From: Pseudoalteromonas flavipulchra NCIMB 2033 = ATCC BAA-314
GTDB taxonomy: Bacteria; Pseudomonadota; Gammaproteobacteria; Enterobacterales; Alteromonadaceae
Direction: 5' to 3'
NCBI GenBank assembly: GCA_000814665.1
Contig: JWIH01000016.1
Coordinates: 62,001-126,000, forward strand
DNA length: 64,000 nt
Below, piece by piece: positions 38,022-47,374 of this stretch. The notes beneath the pieces were generated by a model. The model saw only the letters and a list, made by a program, of their open reading frames with translations. It ran no database searches and was not told the DNA's origin. Both the position numbers and the translations under genes were made by a program. Positions within the stretch are counted from its first letter, which is position 1. Each line of letters starts with the position of its first letter.

Positions 38022-41000
38022 ATGCCAGCTAAAATAACAACAGACTCCTTTTTTGTTCTGCGAACACCAAAACTGCCGGTTGAAACCTTGTTCAATCAGC
38101 AAGATAGTAATGCGATGTTAAGTGCCTGGCTTGCCACACCTGGAGTGATGGAAGCTTTGTACGTCGCAAGTCCATCTCTATTAGAGCGATTGGAACAGTG
38201 GCGTGAAAAGCCAGACTCTAAGCAAGGTAAAAAAGTGGCATTGGCGCTATTGCGATACCTCATTCGAATGTCTTCACGACCTACACCTTTTGGTCTTTTT
38301 TCTGGTGTCCATACGGGTAAAATCGGCTCAGAAACTCGTCTTGTGAGTGATAGCGCAGAGCATGATTCCCGCAAAACTCGCTTAGACATGTTTCTGCTGT
38401 CTGCAATTCGCTCTCATTTAGCAGAAACTGAAGCAAAATCAGATAACTTATCTTATTTACCTAATCCATCTCATTACTTTATAGCAGATCAGTGCCGATA
38501 TATTGAAACTTACCTCTCTGATGAAGCGATGCAATATCGCCTGAGTGCAGTTGACAGTGATGAATACTTCATCACTATGCTGGAACTGGCGAAGCAAAAG
38601 CTCAGCTTTTCTCAGCTCATTGAGCAGTTTTGTCAGCGCTATAACGAAGCTGAATATGATGAAGTTAGTGCATACCTTGAAGAACTCATCAGTGAAGGGG
38701 TATTAATTCCCGATATTCCGCTACCTCTTACCGGTGAAAGCCCCGACATTGCGTTGATAAAAGCGTTGAAAAACGTTGCGCCTATAGAAGTTTACGCCAA
38801 GTTGGAGCAGGCGACCCATGACCTTGCAGTGATGGATGAAGCGGGACAAGCGAAGCCTGAGCAATATCAAGCCATTTTTAAATACCTTTCTGAGCTACCG
38901 GTTAAAGTTCAAGAAAACAAACTTTTCCAATCAGATACTTACCGCGCCTTTTTACATTGTGAATTGTCACAGCAAGAAGTTGCAAGAGTGAATAAACAAC
39001 TGCAATTGATTGCGAGCTTAAATCGCGGCGCTAAGCATAACCCACTTGAAAACTTTATTAATAAGTTCAACACGCGGTTTGAAGGTCAATTTGTACCTTT
39101 GGATATGGTGTTGGATGATGAGTCGGGTATTAGTGTTTCCACTGAAACCGGTTATGACGCCCCGCTAGTAGGTGGTTTACAGTTGGGGCGAGCGAGTAGT
39201 GGACAAGCTAGCGCCCCTGACTATACCGAGCTAGATCTGATTATTGAGCAGGCTGTGACATTGCCAAGTAATTTAGGCAAAAGCTGTGTGGTCTTGAGCA
39301 GTAGCGAATTGAAGCAAAGAGTTAAGGATAAAGTAGAACTTAACTTGCCACGTTCAATGGCTGTGATGTTGAGCTTATTTGAGGACGAAAAGTCGAATCC
39401 TGTGTTCAAGTTCAGTGGCTGTTATGGACCGTCGGCAGCTAATCTTTTGGGTCGTTTTTGCCACCTTGATGAAACATTAAAAGAATCGGTTATTCATCAT
39501 TTAGAGCAAGAACATAGTCACAGTGAAGAGGTAATCTTCGCAGAAATTGTACATATGCCCGAGGGAAGGCCTGGTAACGTGATTGCGAGGCCACATTTAC
39601 GGCAGTACGAAATCGTTTTTATGGCAGACAGTTCACTAGACCTTGAATACCAGATCCCGCTAAGTGATCTGTATGTTTGGGTCGAAAGCCAGCAGGTTAA
39701 ACTCTGGAGTAAGCGACTCAATAAACGCATTATTCCGCGTTTGTCGAGTGCACATAACTTTTCTGCTCGAAGCTTGAGCGCTTACAAATTCCTTTGTATG
39801 TTGCAGCATCAAGAAAGTGAAACGCCCAAATTTTCACTGCCTTCAAGCCTAATAAACACTACTTATGTGCCGCGCATCATGTTAGATAACCTGATTTTAC
39901 ATGAGAAAACATGGCGTATTGAACGCAAAGAGCTAGAAGCGTTATTAGTTAATCAACACATCGACGCAAATAAGCTGCAACAGCTCAAAGAGAAGTATTT
40001 GTTAGATGATTGGGTTAGTTTTGCCGCAGGAGATAATGTTTTAACTTTGAACTTAAGCCAAAGTGCGATGGTAGAAGTGTTGCTAATGGAAACCAAAGGC
40101 CGTAATACGGTTGAGCTCAGCGAAGTATTGGCATCTCAACTGACGCCGCGTGTAACGGATGCGCAAGGTCGTCATTACGCTAATGAAATCATTGTTCCTT
40201 TACTTAATGAGAATGCGGCTCCTCATACGCACTTTGCAGAAAAGCCACTAGAAAATATTACCGCCACACCAATCTCTCGGCGCTTCAGTGCGGGTTCCGA
40301 GTGGCTTAGCTTAAAAATATATTCAGGTAATACCATTGTTGAGCAGCTACTTTATGAGCAGTTATTGCCGCTTATTGAGGAAAATAGTGCATTGTTCGAT
40401 AAGTGGTTCTTTATTCGCTATGGCGATCCGGATTGGCATCTACGCTTACGCTTCCAAGGCAAGCCAGCAGTGCTTTGTGGAGAGTTATTGCCAAAACTCA
40501 ATCAGCTATTGTCACCTATGATAGAGAGCTCTCAGCTGCATAAAGTTGAATTAATGACTTATGAGCGAGAAGTCGAGCGCTACGGCGGTCCGCAATCGAT
40601 GACTTTGATCGAAAGCTTGTTTATGTTTGACAGTGAGCTTATTGCGAAAAGTTGTCAGCTAGTTGAAGAGTTCGGAGAAGATGTCCGTTGGCGTATCGCA
40701 TTGGCTTGTACTAACCGTTTGCTGACGCTATTTGATTATGATGCGGAACAAAAGCTATCACTGATCTCTTCATTGCGCGCAGGGTTTGGTAAAGAATTCA
40801 ATGAGAGTAGCGCGCTGAGAAAGCAGCTCGGTAATCGTTATCGCGATCACCAAACTCAGCTCGATGATGACTTTACCAAGCTTAATATTGCGAGCTTAGC
40901 GCAATGTGATGAGACGCAACAAGCGATGTTGGCGCTGTTAGAGGCGTGGCAGAAGCAGGCAGAGCCAGTGGTGAAGGAAATTTTGACATTAGAAAAGTCA

Positions 41001-41150
41001 GGTTCACTTAATTTGAGTATACAATCATTACTCGGCTCTCTTTTGCATATGCATAACAACCGTATGTTTAAAGCTTATGGTCGAGAACAGGAATTTGTTA
41101 TTCATGATATGTTGAGACGAAAGTACTTCTCTGAGTCTAAAGTTTCTTAG
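38022..41150 (+). CDS. lanB: LanB-like lantibiotic dehydratase (full length)
   Basis: A 1042-residue class I lanthipeptide dehydratase. The N-terminal glutamylation domain has the family motif SSRPTPFGLFSGVH (residues 84-97). The C-terminal elimination domain (SpaB_C-like) starts near residue 745 with SEWLSLKIYSGNTIVEQLL and contains WFFIRYGDPDWHLRLRF and YEREVERYGG. Enzymes of this family use glutamyl-tRNA to activate Ser and Thr and then eliminate glutamate to give Dha and Dhb. Both domains are on one chain, as in NisB, unlike split thiopeptide LanBs. A strong ribosome site (AAGGAG) precedes the ATG. It is followed by a bidirectional terminator. Confidence 0.95.
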   Translation: MPAKITTDSFFVLRTPKLPVETLFNQQDSNAMLSAWLATPGVMEALYVASPSLLERLEQWREKPDSKQGKKVALALLRYLIRMSSRPTPFGLFSGVHTGKIGSETRLVSDSAEHDSRKTRLDMFLLSAIRSHLAETEAKSDNLSYLPNPSHYFIADQCRYIETYLSDEAMQYRLSAVDSDEYFITMLELAKQKLSFSQLIEQFCQRYNEAEYDEVSAYLEELISEGVLIPDIPLPLTGESPDIALIKALKNVAPIEVYAKLEQATHDLAVMDEAGQAKPEQYQAIFKYLSELPVKVQENKLFQSDTYRAFLHCELSQQEVARVNKQLQLIASLNRGAKHNPLENFINKFNTRFEGQFVPLDMVLDDESGISVSTETGYDAPLVGGLQLGRASSGQASAPDYTELDLIIEQAVTLPSNLGKSCVVLSSSELKQRVKDKVELNLPRSMAVMLSLFEDEKSNPVFKFSGCYGPSAANLLGRFCHLDETLKESVIHHLEQEHSHSEEVIFAEIVHMPEGRPGNVIARPHLRQYEIVFMADSSLDLEYQIPLSDLYVWVESQQVKLWSKRLNKRIIPRLSSAHNFSARSLSAYKFLCMLQHQESETPKFSLPSSLINTTYVPRIMLDNLILHEKTWRIERKELEALLVNQHIDANKLQQLKEKYLLDDWVSFAAGDNVLTLNLSQSAMVEVLLMETKGRNTVELSEVLASQLTPRVTDAQGRHYANEIIVPLLNENAAPHTHFAEKPLENITATPISRRFSAGSEWLSLKIYSGNTIVEQLLYEQLLPLIEENSALFDKWFFIRYGDPDWHLRLRFQGKPAVLCGELLPKLNQLLSPMIESSQLHKVELMTYEREVERYGGPQSMTLIESLFMFDSELIAKSCQLVEEFGEDVRWRIALACTNRLLTLFDYDAEQKLSLISSLRAGFGKEFNESSALRKQLGNRYRDHQTQLDDDFTKLNIASLAQCDETQQAMLALLEAWQKQAEPVVKEILTLEKSGSLNLSIQSLLGSLLHMHNNRMFKAYGREQEFVIHDMLRRKYFSESKVS

Positions 41151-41153
41151 AGA

Positions 41154-41189
41154 ATGAAAAAGGTTGGCTTGGTTGCCAACCTTTTTCAT
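41154..41189. terminator. Strong bidirectional terminator after lanB
   Basis: ATGAAAAAGGTTGGC and GCCAACCTTTTTCAT form a perfect 15-base-pair stem around a 6-base loop, with T runs on both strands. It lies between the convergent lanB and FAD oxidoreductase genes. Confidence 0.95.
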
Positions 41190-41196
41190 TTATGAG

Positions 41197-42762
41197 TTAT
41201 GCTGACACTTTATTTTGCATTTTCTCACCAACAAGTTTTGGTAATACTCGCTCAATGAACTGTTGAAGTGGCTTAACGTGCGCTTCTACGTCAGTCCAGT
41301 CCGCTTCTAGGTCCTCAATAATATGATGAGTCTCTATTACTTCACCCTGATAGCAAAGTTCAATGATGGGGTGTAAGAATTTACTTAACTCCGCATCAGT
41401 CGCGTTGTCTTTATGCACTCGAACCTGATTGAACGGGTCACCTTCAATTGGTGCACCAAAGTCTAATGCTATCTGCAAATGATAGTGATCACCTAGATGA
41501 GCATGGAGGTACGGACTCGGCAAGTGTTTATAATATTGTGCCATACCGCTCTTTGATACCGTAACTGCATCCACCATGAAGCCATGCTGTTGCCATAGCG
41601 CGCTTGTCTCATTGATACGGTTCAGGATTGCACTGCCGATTGCTTCTGGCGTACCTAAGTGTTGGTCGCATGCAAGCGTAGTATTGTGATGCTTTTGTTT
41701 TAGCATCTCGACTAAGGCGCGGCTATTGTATCTAAAGCCGTGAATAAAGCCTGAGGTCGACTTACGATATTTGGTGGATTGTGTCAGCGTGCCGGCAAAA
41801 TACAGGCCTTTTACATTGATGGATTCAAAGCTGCAATCTAGAGATGGGAAGCGGCCTTCAATCATGAGATCAGGTTTTGCACTATCGGCAAAAATACTAC
41901 TGTCCATGGCAAATCCAGTACAACAAATGATCTCATCATACTCTATGGTTTCTTGCTCACCATTAGCATGAGCATAACTAAAGTGCACGATAAAACGGTT
42001 GTCTTGTTTCTCAATACGCTTAATGTCGGCGTCTAAGATAGCGTTTTGCGACTTCAGTTGATATGTATCTAGAATATTGTTGTTTACTGCACGTAGGTCG
42101 CCAACATAGTGGGTCTTCCATGCCATATCTAAAGGATTTGGACTACAAACGTGGATTAGGCTGGTGGCAGGGATAAGGTGATCAGCCGTTTCGAAAGCTG
42201 AGTTTCCTTTACCGATAACAAGTACGCGTTTGTTTTCATATGGTGCCAAATCAATATTTAAGTCTGAGTATTGTGTAACTAGCTCTATTCCTTCGATCTT
42301 CGGAATATAAGGCTTAGGGACACCAGTGCTGACGATGACGCGGGCTGCTGTATATTGTGCATTATGAGTTGTGGTCACAACGAAGTGATCGGCAATCTTT
42401 TCGACGGACTTAACACGCTGGTTATAAGCAATATTTAGCTGATTTTGGTCAACATAATGGTTGAGGTATTTGACTAAGTTATCAGCACTTGGGAAAAAGT
42501 CGCGGTCAAAACTGGAAAAGTTAAGGCTGTAGTCATCAGTTAAAATGGAGTTCCAATCGTGTCTTAAGTTGAATTCAGGGTTTGTTGAACCGGTAAATAC
42601 TTTATTAATTGAAATCAGTTTCCGGTGAATTGGGAATGTTTCAAAAAAACACCCTGCGCGCTGACCTGACTCCAACATGAGGTAGGACAAGCCACTTTGT
42701 TTTAGGTGGTAAGCGGTTTGGACCCCAGCTGGGCCTGCGCCAATAATAAGATAATCAAGCAT
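41197..42762 (-). CDS. FAD/NAD(P)-dependent oxidoreductase (flavin monooxygenase-like)
   Basis: A 521-residue flavoprotein. The N-terminus holds the FAD-binding Rossmann motif MLDYLIIGAGPAGVQTAYHL, and a second dinucleotide motif occurs near residue 180 (RVLVIGKGNSAFETADHL). Between them is RVIVSTGVPKPYIPKIEG and later EIICCTGFAMD, typical of flavin monooxygenases and of the FOXRED2-like oxidoreductases. The last about 150 residues match no domain I recognise. ATG 42762 is chosen over a TTG at 42798 because AAGGA lies just upstream and the Rossmann motif then starts the protein. It converges on lanB. It may tailor the lanthipeptide or belong to an unrelated pathway; its reaction is unknown. 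Confidence 0.82.
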   Translation of the reverse strand: MLDYLIIGAGPAGVQTAYHLKQSGLSYLMLESGQRAGCFFETFPIHRKLISINKVFTGSTNPEFNLRHDWNSILTDDYSLNFSSFDRDFFPSADNLVKYLNHYVDQNQLNIAYNQRVKSVEKIADHFVVTTTHNAQYTAARVIVSTGVPKPYIPKIEGIELVTQYSDLNIDLAPYENKRVLVIGKGNSAFETADHLIPATSLIHVCSPNPLDMAWKTHYVGDLRAVNNNILDTYQLKSQNAILDADIKRIEKQDNRFIVHFSYAHANGEQETIEYDEIICCTGFAMDSSIFADSAKPDLMIEGRFPSLDCSFESINVKGLYFAGTLTQSTKYRKSTSGFIHGFRYNSRALVEMLKQKHHNTTLACDQHLGTPEAIGSAILNRINETSALWQQHGFMVDAVTVSKSGMAQYYKHLPSPYLHAHLGDHYHLQIALDFGAPIEGDPFNQVRVHKDNATDAELSKFLHPIIELCYQGEVIETHHIIEDLEADWTDVEAHVKPLQQFIERVLPKLVGEKMQNKVSA

Positions 42763-43604
42763 GTTCGTTGTTCCTTGTTGGTGTTGGTTCTGCAACAACT
42801 ACTCTAGACAGGGTAACGTTCCCCGCTTTCCCTATTGCAGTTATGATATTAATTTGTTGTATAATTGTTGTTTTAAATTGTGTATTAATTGTGTATTTGC
42901 AATGTTTTTTTACCAACTGGGCGGTAACACGAATTCCAGTATGTATTTTTAGGGAGGGAGTCGTAGATAGTGCAACTAAGGCAAGCAATGACTAAAAGCT
43001 AATAGTCGGTAATAGGTATTAGCTATGTACTATCTAGAGATATTCTTCAGTTTAGTGACTTAAGAATGCTCTCTTTGACTAAGCTGACTTACCTGCGGAC
43101 GAGAGCAAATACCAAATAATAAGAGAACTTTGATAAGTACATTGATATACCTTGAATTTGTTTAGTAGCAATATGTAAGTAGGGCTTGAAGTAGCATCCG
43201 GACTTACAGGAGCTAAGTAAAGCTAAAAGGTTATTTAGAGCGTATAATTAGAGGAATTACAAATCTGTTACCTAATGACCTGATGGTCTTTAGGTAACAG
43301 GTTTCGTTCTTTACCTTGTGTGTCTACTAGCTTGAAAAGCACTACTATCCCGCCAATAAAACTAAAAATTAGCATATTTTGCGAAAACTTTTTTATAAAT
43401 ATTATCGTCAATAGCCATCTAAGAAATCATATTAAACATTATCTTCATCCATAATAAAGCTATAAATATCATTTTCTTATTTGTTTCTAAGGATTGATAA
43501 TTACTGCTTTTTACACTTTGTTTGTACTCTGGAGTGGGACGGTTGAGCTGAAAGGTTGACTGAGACTATAACTACGAAGAAAAAACATAAAAGGTGTAGA
43601 CATC
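42763..43604. other. Long non-coding region with an orphan hairpin (43266-43301)
   Basis: About 840 AT-rich bases with no gene I can support. A hydrophobic open frame at 42768-42995 has no ribosome site and overlaps the promoter region of the oxidoreductase gene. The notable element is CTGTTACCTAA (43266-43276) paired with TTAGGTAACAG (43291-43301), with an inner GACC/GGTC pair: a long hairpin with no gene close upstream. It is followed by TTTCGTTCTTT, so it could end a small RNA transcribed from the left or be a degenerate element end. Confidence 0.45.
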
Positions 43605-43757
43605 ATGCTTAAATTGAAATTTATAAAAAGAAATCTAAAAGAATTAAATGATAAAGGTCACTTTAATAAGTCTTTAACCAAAAAAGTTGTAGGCGGTAAT
43701 ACGGATGGTATTGTGACTACCACACATAGTGTCGCCGATCCAGAACCTAAACTTTAG
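43605..43757 (+). CDS. Cys-free GG-leader peptide related to the lanthipeptide precursors
   Basis: A 50-residue peptide with AAAAGGTG before ATG 43605. Its leader (MLKLKFIKRNLKELNDKG, then SLTKKVVGG) follows the same pattern as the three LanA-like peptides: Lys/Leu-rich start, KxLxxD, and a double glycine about 30 residues in. The core, about 18 residues, is Thr-rich (GIVTTTHSVADPEPKL in part) and has no Cys, so it could be dehydrated by LanB but not form lanthionines. It is followed 11 bases later by a small exported-protein gene and then a CadC-like regulator gene. It may be a relic, a peptide modified in another way, or a signal peptide exported by the C39 transporter. Confidence 0.62.
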   Translation: MLKLKFIKRNLKELNDKGHFNKSLTKKVVGGNTDGIVTTTHSVADPEPKL

Positions 43758-43768
43758 AATTGTTAGTA

Positions 43769-44308
43769 ATGAATGTAGGAAAGGCATTATTAGGGTGCTT
43801 CACTACATATTCTTTAATGATCTCTGCTTCTACTTCACCATCTTTTACTATTGAAGTAGAGCCTCCAAGAGTTGAACTCGTGTATGCATATGAAAATGCG
43901 ATTGCTTTTGAGTTTCTAGCTTCGGAAAATGTAGAAGTTTTTGAAGGAGATATTTTAATTAAGTATCTCAATGAAAAAAATGAAGAAAAAAAAATATTAG
44001 CCACATCATCCAGCTTAGTTAATTGGATAAGAAAGCATAGCTTTGATCAACAAGGGTTCAGCTCTGGTGATTTACTTATGAAATTGAAGAGTAGGACGAT
44101 TTATGGTGTTATCAGGATGCCTGGTGATACTGATGAAGGTTTCAAGGTTGGACAATTAGTAACACTATGTAATAGAGGGGTATCTGCGAAAATTATTATC
44201 CAGAGCAAAGAAAAAGGAAGCTATACGTTTGTAGCTAATGATGTGTCATTTGAGTGGCAATCAAAAATCGACATCAATATTATAGATAATAACCATGGTT
44301 GCATGTAG
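43769..44308 (+). CDS. Small exported or anchored protein with barrel-sandwich-like pattern
   Basis: A 179-residue protein of unknown function. The ATG at 43769 is chosen over TTG 43760. It starts with a hydrophobic export segment (ALLGCFTTYSLMISAS). The following part, VELVYAYENAIAFEFLASENVEVFEGDILIK and later GVIRMPGDTDEGFKVGQLVTLC, resembles the two lipoyl-like halves of HlyD-type adaptors, but the coiled-coil hairpin between them is reduced to a short segment with a possible helix (SLVNWIRKHSF). It may be a minimal or degenerate adaptor. It follows the Cys-free GG-leader peptide directly, so the two are probably co-transcribed. The region is more AT-rich than the NRPS genes, suggesting separate acquisition. 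Confidence 0.65.
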   Translation: MNVGKALLGCFTTYSLMISASTSPSFTIEVEPPRVELVYAYENAIAFEFLASENVEVFEGDILIKYLNEKNEEKKILATSSSLVNWIRKHSFDQQGFSSGDLLMKLKSRTIYGVIRMPGDTDEGFKVGQLVTLCNRGVSAKIIIQSKEKGSYTFVANDVSFEWQSKIDINIIDNNHGCM

Positions 44309-44451
44309 TTTTTTTGTTGCATAAGTTGGTATTGTGTTTTATTTTTGTAGTTGTTTTTTTTGAGTTTTATTTATTTTCGCTATGTAATTGTTGAGTTATT
44401 GTACTTATTGAGTAGAATGATTAAGTGGGTATTTATAGCTAAAAGTAAATA

Positions 44452-46530
44452 ATGAACGAAGTTAGTTTTTCAAGGAAAGTTAGAGAAGTTCGATTTGGTG
44501 AATGGGTTTTGGATCCCAAGTCACAAAGAATATTTGATGGCGAAGTCTCCAGAGAATTGGAGCCTCTTATCTTTAAACTACTTTGTTATTTTATTGTTAA
44601 TCATGAGTCGGTCGTAACAAGGCAAGACCTTGTTGAGAGTGTTTGGTGTCAGCGCTATGTAGATGATAATGCTATTAATCGCGCTATGTCTGAACTAAGA
44701 AAGATCTTACGTTCAAACAAGCAGCAAGGTATTGTGGTTAAAACGCACTACAGTAAAGGTTATAGCTTTTTCCTTGAGCCTGAAATCGTTTATTTCGAAA
44801 ACACATCCGAGTCTTATCCTCACGATAGTACACCAAAAATCTTTCCCCCTCGTACGGCGTTTATTTTCTATTTTGTACTTGCCATGCTAATCACAAGTCT
44901 GATATTCGTTTTTATATCGTTTAAAACACGTGATGTAGATGTGAGAGAAGTTAGTGTTGATGAGAAAACAATTTCTTGGCTTGAAGGTAGTTACAACTCG
45001 ATCATCATACACCCATCTGAACGATTTATTGCTTTTGAATTTACTCCTGAAGGGGAAGGGTTTTCTAGTGTTATCGTTAGAGACTTAGTGACAAACCAAG
45101 AAAATAAGCTTTCACATCAAGGTATTAATCTTTCTCCTTCAGGTTGGTCTTTAAAGTCTAGCGAGCTTTTCGTTAAAAAGATTAGAAACAGCCAATGTGA
45201 AATTTGGAAAGTTGATTTAGAGGATAAGGAAAAGTCTCAAAAGTTTATTATGAATTGCGATGAACGGCAGCGTGTAATGGCCGGAATAAGCGATGAAACA
45301 ATAATATATTCTAAGTTTGGCTATAGAAATAATAATAACTTATCTACAGTTATGATTAGAAATATAAAATCAGGTGATGAATACCAGATCACTTCTCCAA
45401 GTCTTAGCTCATTTGGAGATAACTTTCTTTACTTTGATGAACTGGGTAAAAAGGTATACTTTGAGCGAGTGCAGTTTGGTTTTACGGAATTAATGGTGAC
45501 AGACATTGAAGGTACAGAGGTAACAAGCTTATATAAAACAGAAGGAAGAATATGGAGAGTGAGTTACGATAAAGAGAATGACTCAATATCGTGGTTTGAT
45601 AATATCAATCAGGCTATAGTCTACTTTTCATTGAATAAGTTTTCTTTATCAAAAGTCGAAAAGTTAGATAAGAAAAGCGCTTACTCGCTCGCATACAATT
45701 TGAGTAATAACAAGATCATAGCTGTGAGTGTTCCATACTCTTTTGATATTTATGATTTCGATTTGCAAGAAAGGAAATTCAGTCCTCTCTACGTGAGTAG
45801 CGAAGATGAATTTAAGGCGATCTACAAAGGTGAATTCAACGCTTACCTTAAGAAACACAGTAATGGGTCTAAAGAATTAATACTTACAGGTTCTGGAGTT
45901 GACGGTGAGGAACCTTGGATGGTAGGAAATATTTTAGACTTTGATCTTGCTGAGAAATCAAAAACGGCGCTCTTCCTATATAAGGATTCATTTAAGGTCT
46001 ATGACCTAATAACTCGAGAATTGCGAGCTGAGGTTACACTAAAAAACTACCCAATAAGTATTGGATTTAAATCTGAAAATGTTGTTTTTGGCTTAATAAA
46101 GAATGACAAATTGAGACAGAACCAAGCATTTCTCTATGACCTAAATGCTATGAAAATGATTCTTTTACCGTTAGACAAGGTGAGCTGGTTTGCCCCCTAT
46201 AAAAATGGAAGTTATATATATGTCGATGTTGAAGGAAGTGTCTGGGTTAAAGAGAGTGATGGGAGTACTAAAAATGTAGCCAACATAACAAAAAGCTATT
46301 TTATAGATTCCTTTGCATTAAGAGAGGGTGAGCTATTTCACTCGGACGGAAAGAACATATTCAAATATAGATTTGAATTGGGTGATTTTAAACCTGAGCT
46401 CATAACATCCGAATTACCTAATAATATGTTTATTAATGATATATATATACTTCAGGGAAGTTCAAAGCTAGTTTTAGATACCGTCAGTGTATCTTCAAAT
46501 TCACTAATTTATGCAGATACTAATCGATGA
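44452..46530 (+). CDS. CadC-like membrane-bound transcriptional regulator (second copy)
   Basis: A 692-residue protein with the same layout as the regulator at 6702-8843. The winged helix covers residues about 5-105 (LEPLIFKLLCYFIVNHESVV, DDNAINRAMSELRKILRS, HYSKGYSFFLE). One TM helix lies at about 139-162 (AFIFYFVLAMLITSLIFVFI). A periplasmic part of about 530 residues follows with degenerate beta-propeller repeats. The two proteins align by plan but differ strongly in sequence, so this is not a recent duplication. The AT-rich sequence here suggests horizontal origin. It ends just before an IS3 remnant. Its likely targets are the upstream peptide/adaptor pair or the lanthipeptide genes, by position only. 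Confidence 0.88.
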   Translation: MNEVSFSRKVREVRFGEWVLDPKSQRIFDGEVSRELEPLIFKLLCYFIVNHESVVTRQDLVESVWCQRYVDDNAINRAMSELRKILRSNKQQGIVVKTHYSKGYSFFLEPEIVYFENTSESYPHDSTPKIFPPRTAFIFYFVLAMLITSLIFVFISFKTRDVDVREVSVDEKTISWLEGSYNSIIIHPSERFIAFEFTPEGEGFSSVIVRDLVTNQENKLSHQGINLSPSGWSLKSSELFVKKIRNSQCEIWKVDLEDKEKSQKFIMNCDERQRVMAGISDETIIYSKFGYRNNNNLSTVMIRNIKSGDEYQITSPSLSSFGDNFLYFDELGKKVYFERVQFGFTELMVTDIEGTEVTSLYKTEGRIWRVSYDKENDSISWFDNINQAIVYFSLNKFSLSKVEKLDKKSAYSLAYNLSNNKIIAVSVPYSFDIYDFDLQERKFSPLYVSSEDEFKAIYKGEFNAYLKKHSNGSKELILTGSGVDGEEPWMVGNILDFDLAEKSKTALFLYKDSFKVYDLITRELRAEVTLKNYPISIGFKSENVVFGLIKNDKLRQNQAFLYDLNAMKMILLPLDKVSWFAPYKNGSYIYVDVEGSVWVKESDGSTKNVANITKSYFIDSFALREGELFHSDGKNIFKYRFELGDFKPELITSELPNNMFINDIYILQGSSKLVLDTVSVSSNSLIYADTNR

Positions 46531-46602
46531 GTATGTAACTCCACCCAATTTAGTACAGCTATTTCGTAGAATTCTATACAGCCTCAAGATAGCCAATTGG
46601 TG

Positions 46603-47099
46603 TCATATTGACCACGATTCATTATGTTGTGTCGGTGCACTTAATGGTTCAGGTGTTCTTGTTGGAACACGGCGCTTCCCCTTACGTCTCAAGTTTAGTT
46701 TTAGCATGTTGTAAACGCGTTCAACACGCTTTTTATTCCACGGCTTACCTTTATTGCGAAGCCTTTTGAATAGCTTAGGCAGCCCCCACCTAGGATGGCG
46801 CTCTACCAGCGCAAGTAATGCATCGATAACTTCATCATCTAACGGCCGTTTATGTTTGTAATAAAAAACTGAGCGGCTTAGCCCTGCCACTTCACAAGCA
46901 AATGCGACGCTGACGTTAAATTGAGCTCTTAAATGCTCTACCCAAGCTCTGCGCCTACTTGTTTTTACAGCTTTTTTGCGATGATATCCTCAAGTATCGA
47001 GTGCTTTAGGCTAAGCGTTGCAAACATATCTTTTAGCTTACGATTTTCTTCTTCAAGCTCTTTGAGGCGTTTAATATCAGACGCTTCCATACCATCATG
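46603..47099 (-). mobile_element. IS3-family insertion sequence remnant (orfA end and orfB start)
   Basis: Read on the minus strand, 47099-46965 encodes the C-terminal end of an IS3 OrfA (GMEASDIKRLKELEEENRKL, then MFATLSLKHSILEDIIAKKL and stop). An A6-G slippery stretch near the end of OrfA fits the usual -1 frameshift into OrfB, which runs as RRAWVEHLRAQFNVSVAFAC, SRSVFYYKHKRP, HPRWGLPKLFKRLR, and then breaks off at NESWSI, just where the DDE catalytic core would begin. A stop lies in frame just before the OrfA part. Both ends are missing, so the element is dead. It marks past insertion and deletion beside the CadC-like gene. Confidence 0.9.
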
Positions 47100-47374
47100 C
47101 TATGTATCATTACATTCTTTAAACAGCGAATCTCATTCGTGAGACATTAATTAGAGCTTATCATCACAGTGTGTTCTGGAAATATTAGGCTATATGCAAA
47201 TAAACAAACACAAAAGAAGGCGCAATATTATTGAAATTGATTGGTAATTAAGCTGTGCATAAAGCCAGCAAGCTCAGACTGATTCGTTTATTATAATTTT
47301 GCGGTCAGTCAGGCTTGTCGGAATTATATGAGTGAGTACTTTTACCTAGTTTAAATTGACACACTCAGAGCGCT

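Noticed and set aside
42768..42995. 75-residue hydrophobic frame upstream of the oxidoreductase
   Set aside because: No ribosome site, and it overlaps the promoter and 5' end of the oxidoreductase gene; AT-rich DNA often gives hydrophobic frames.
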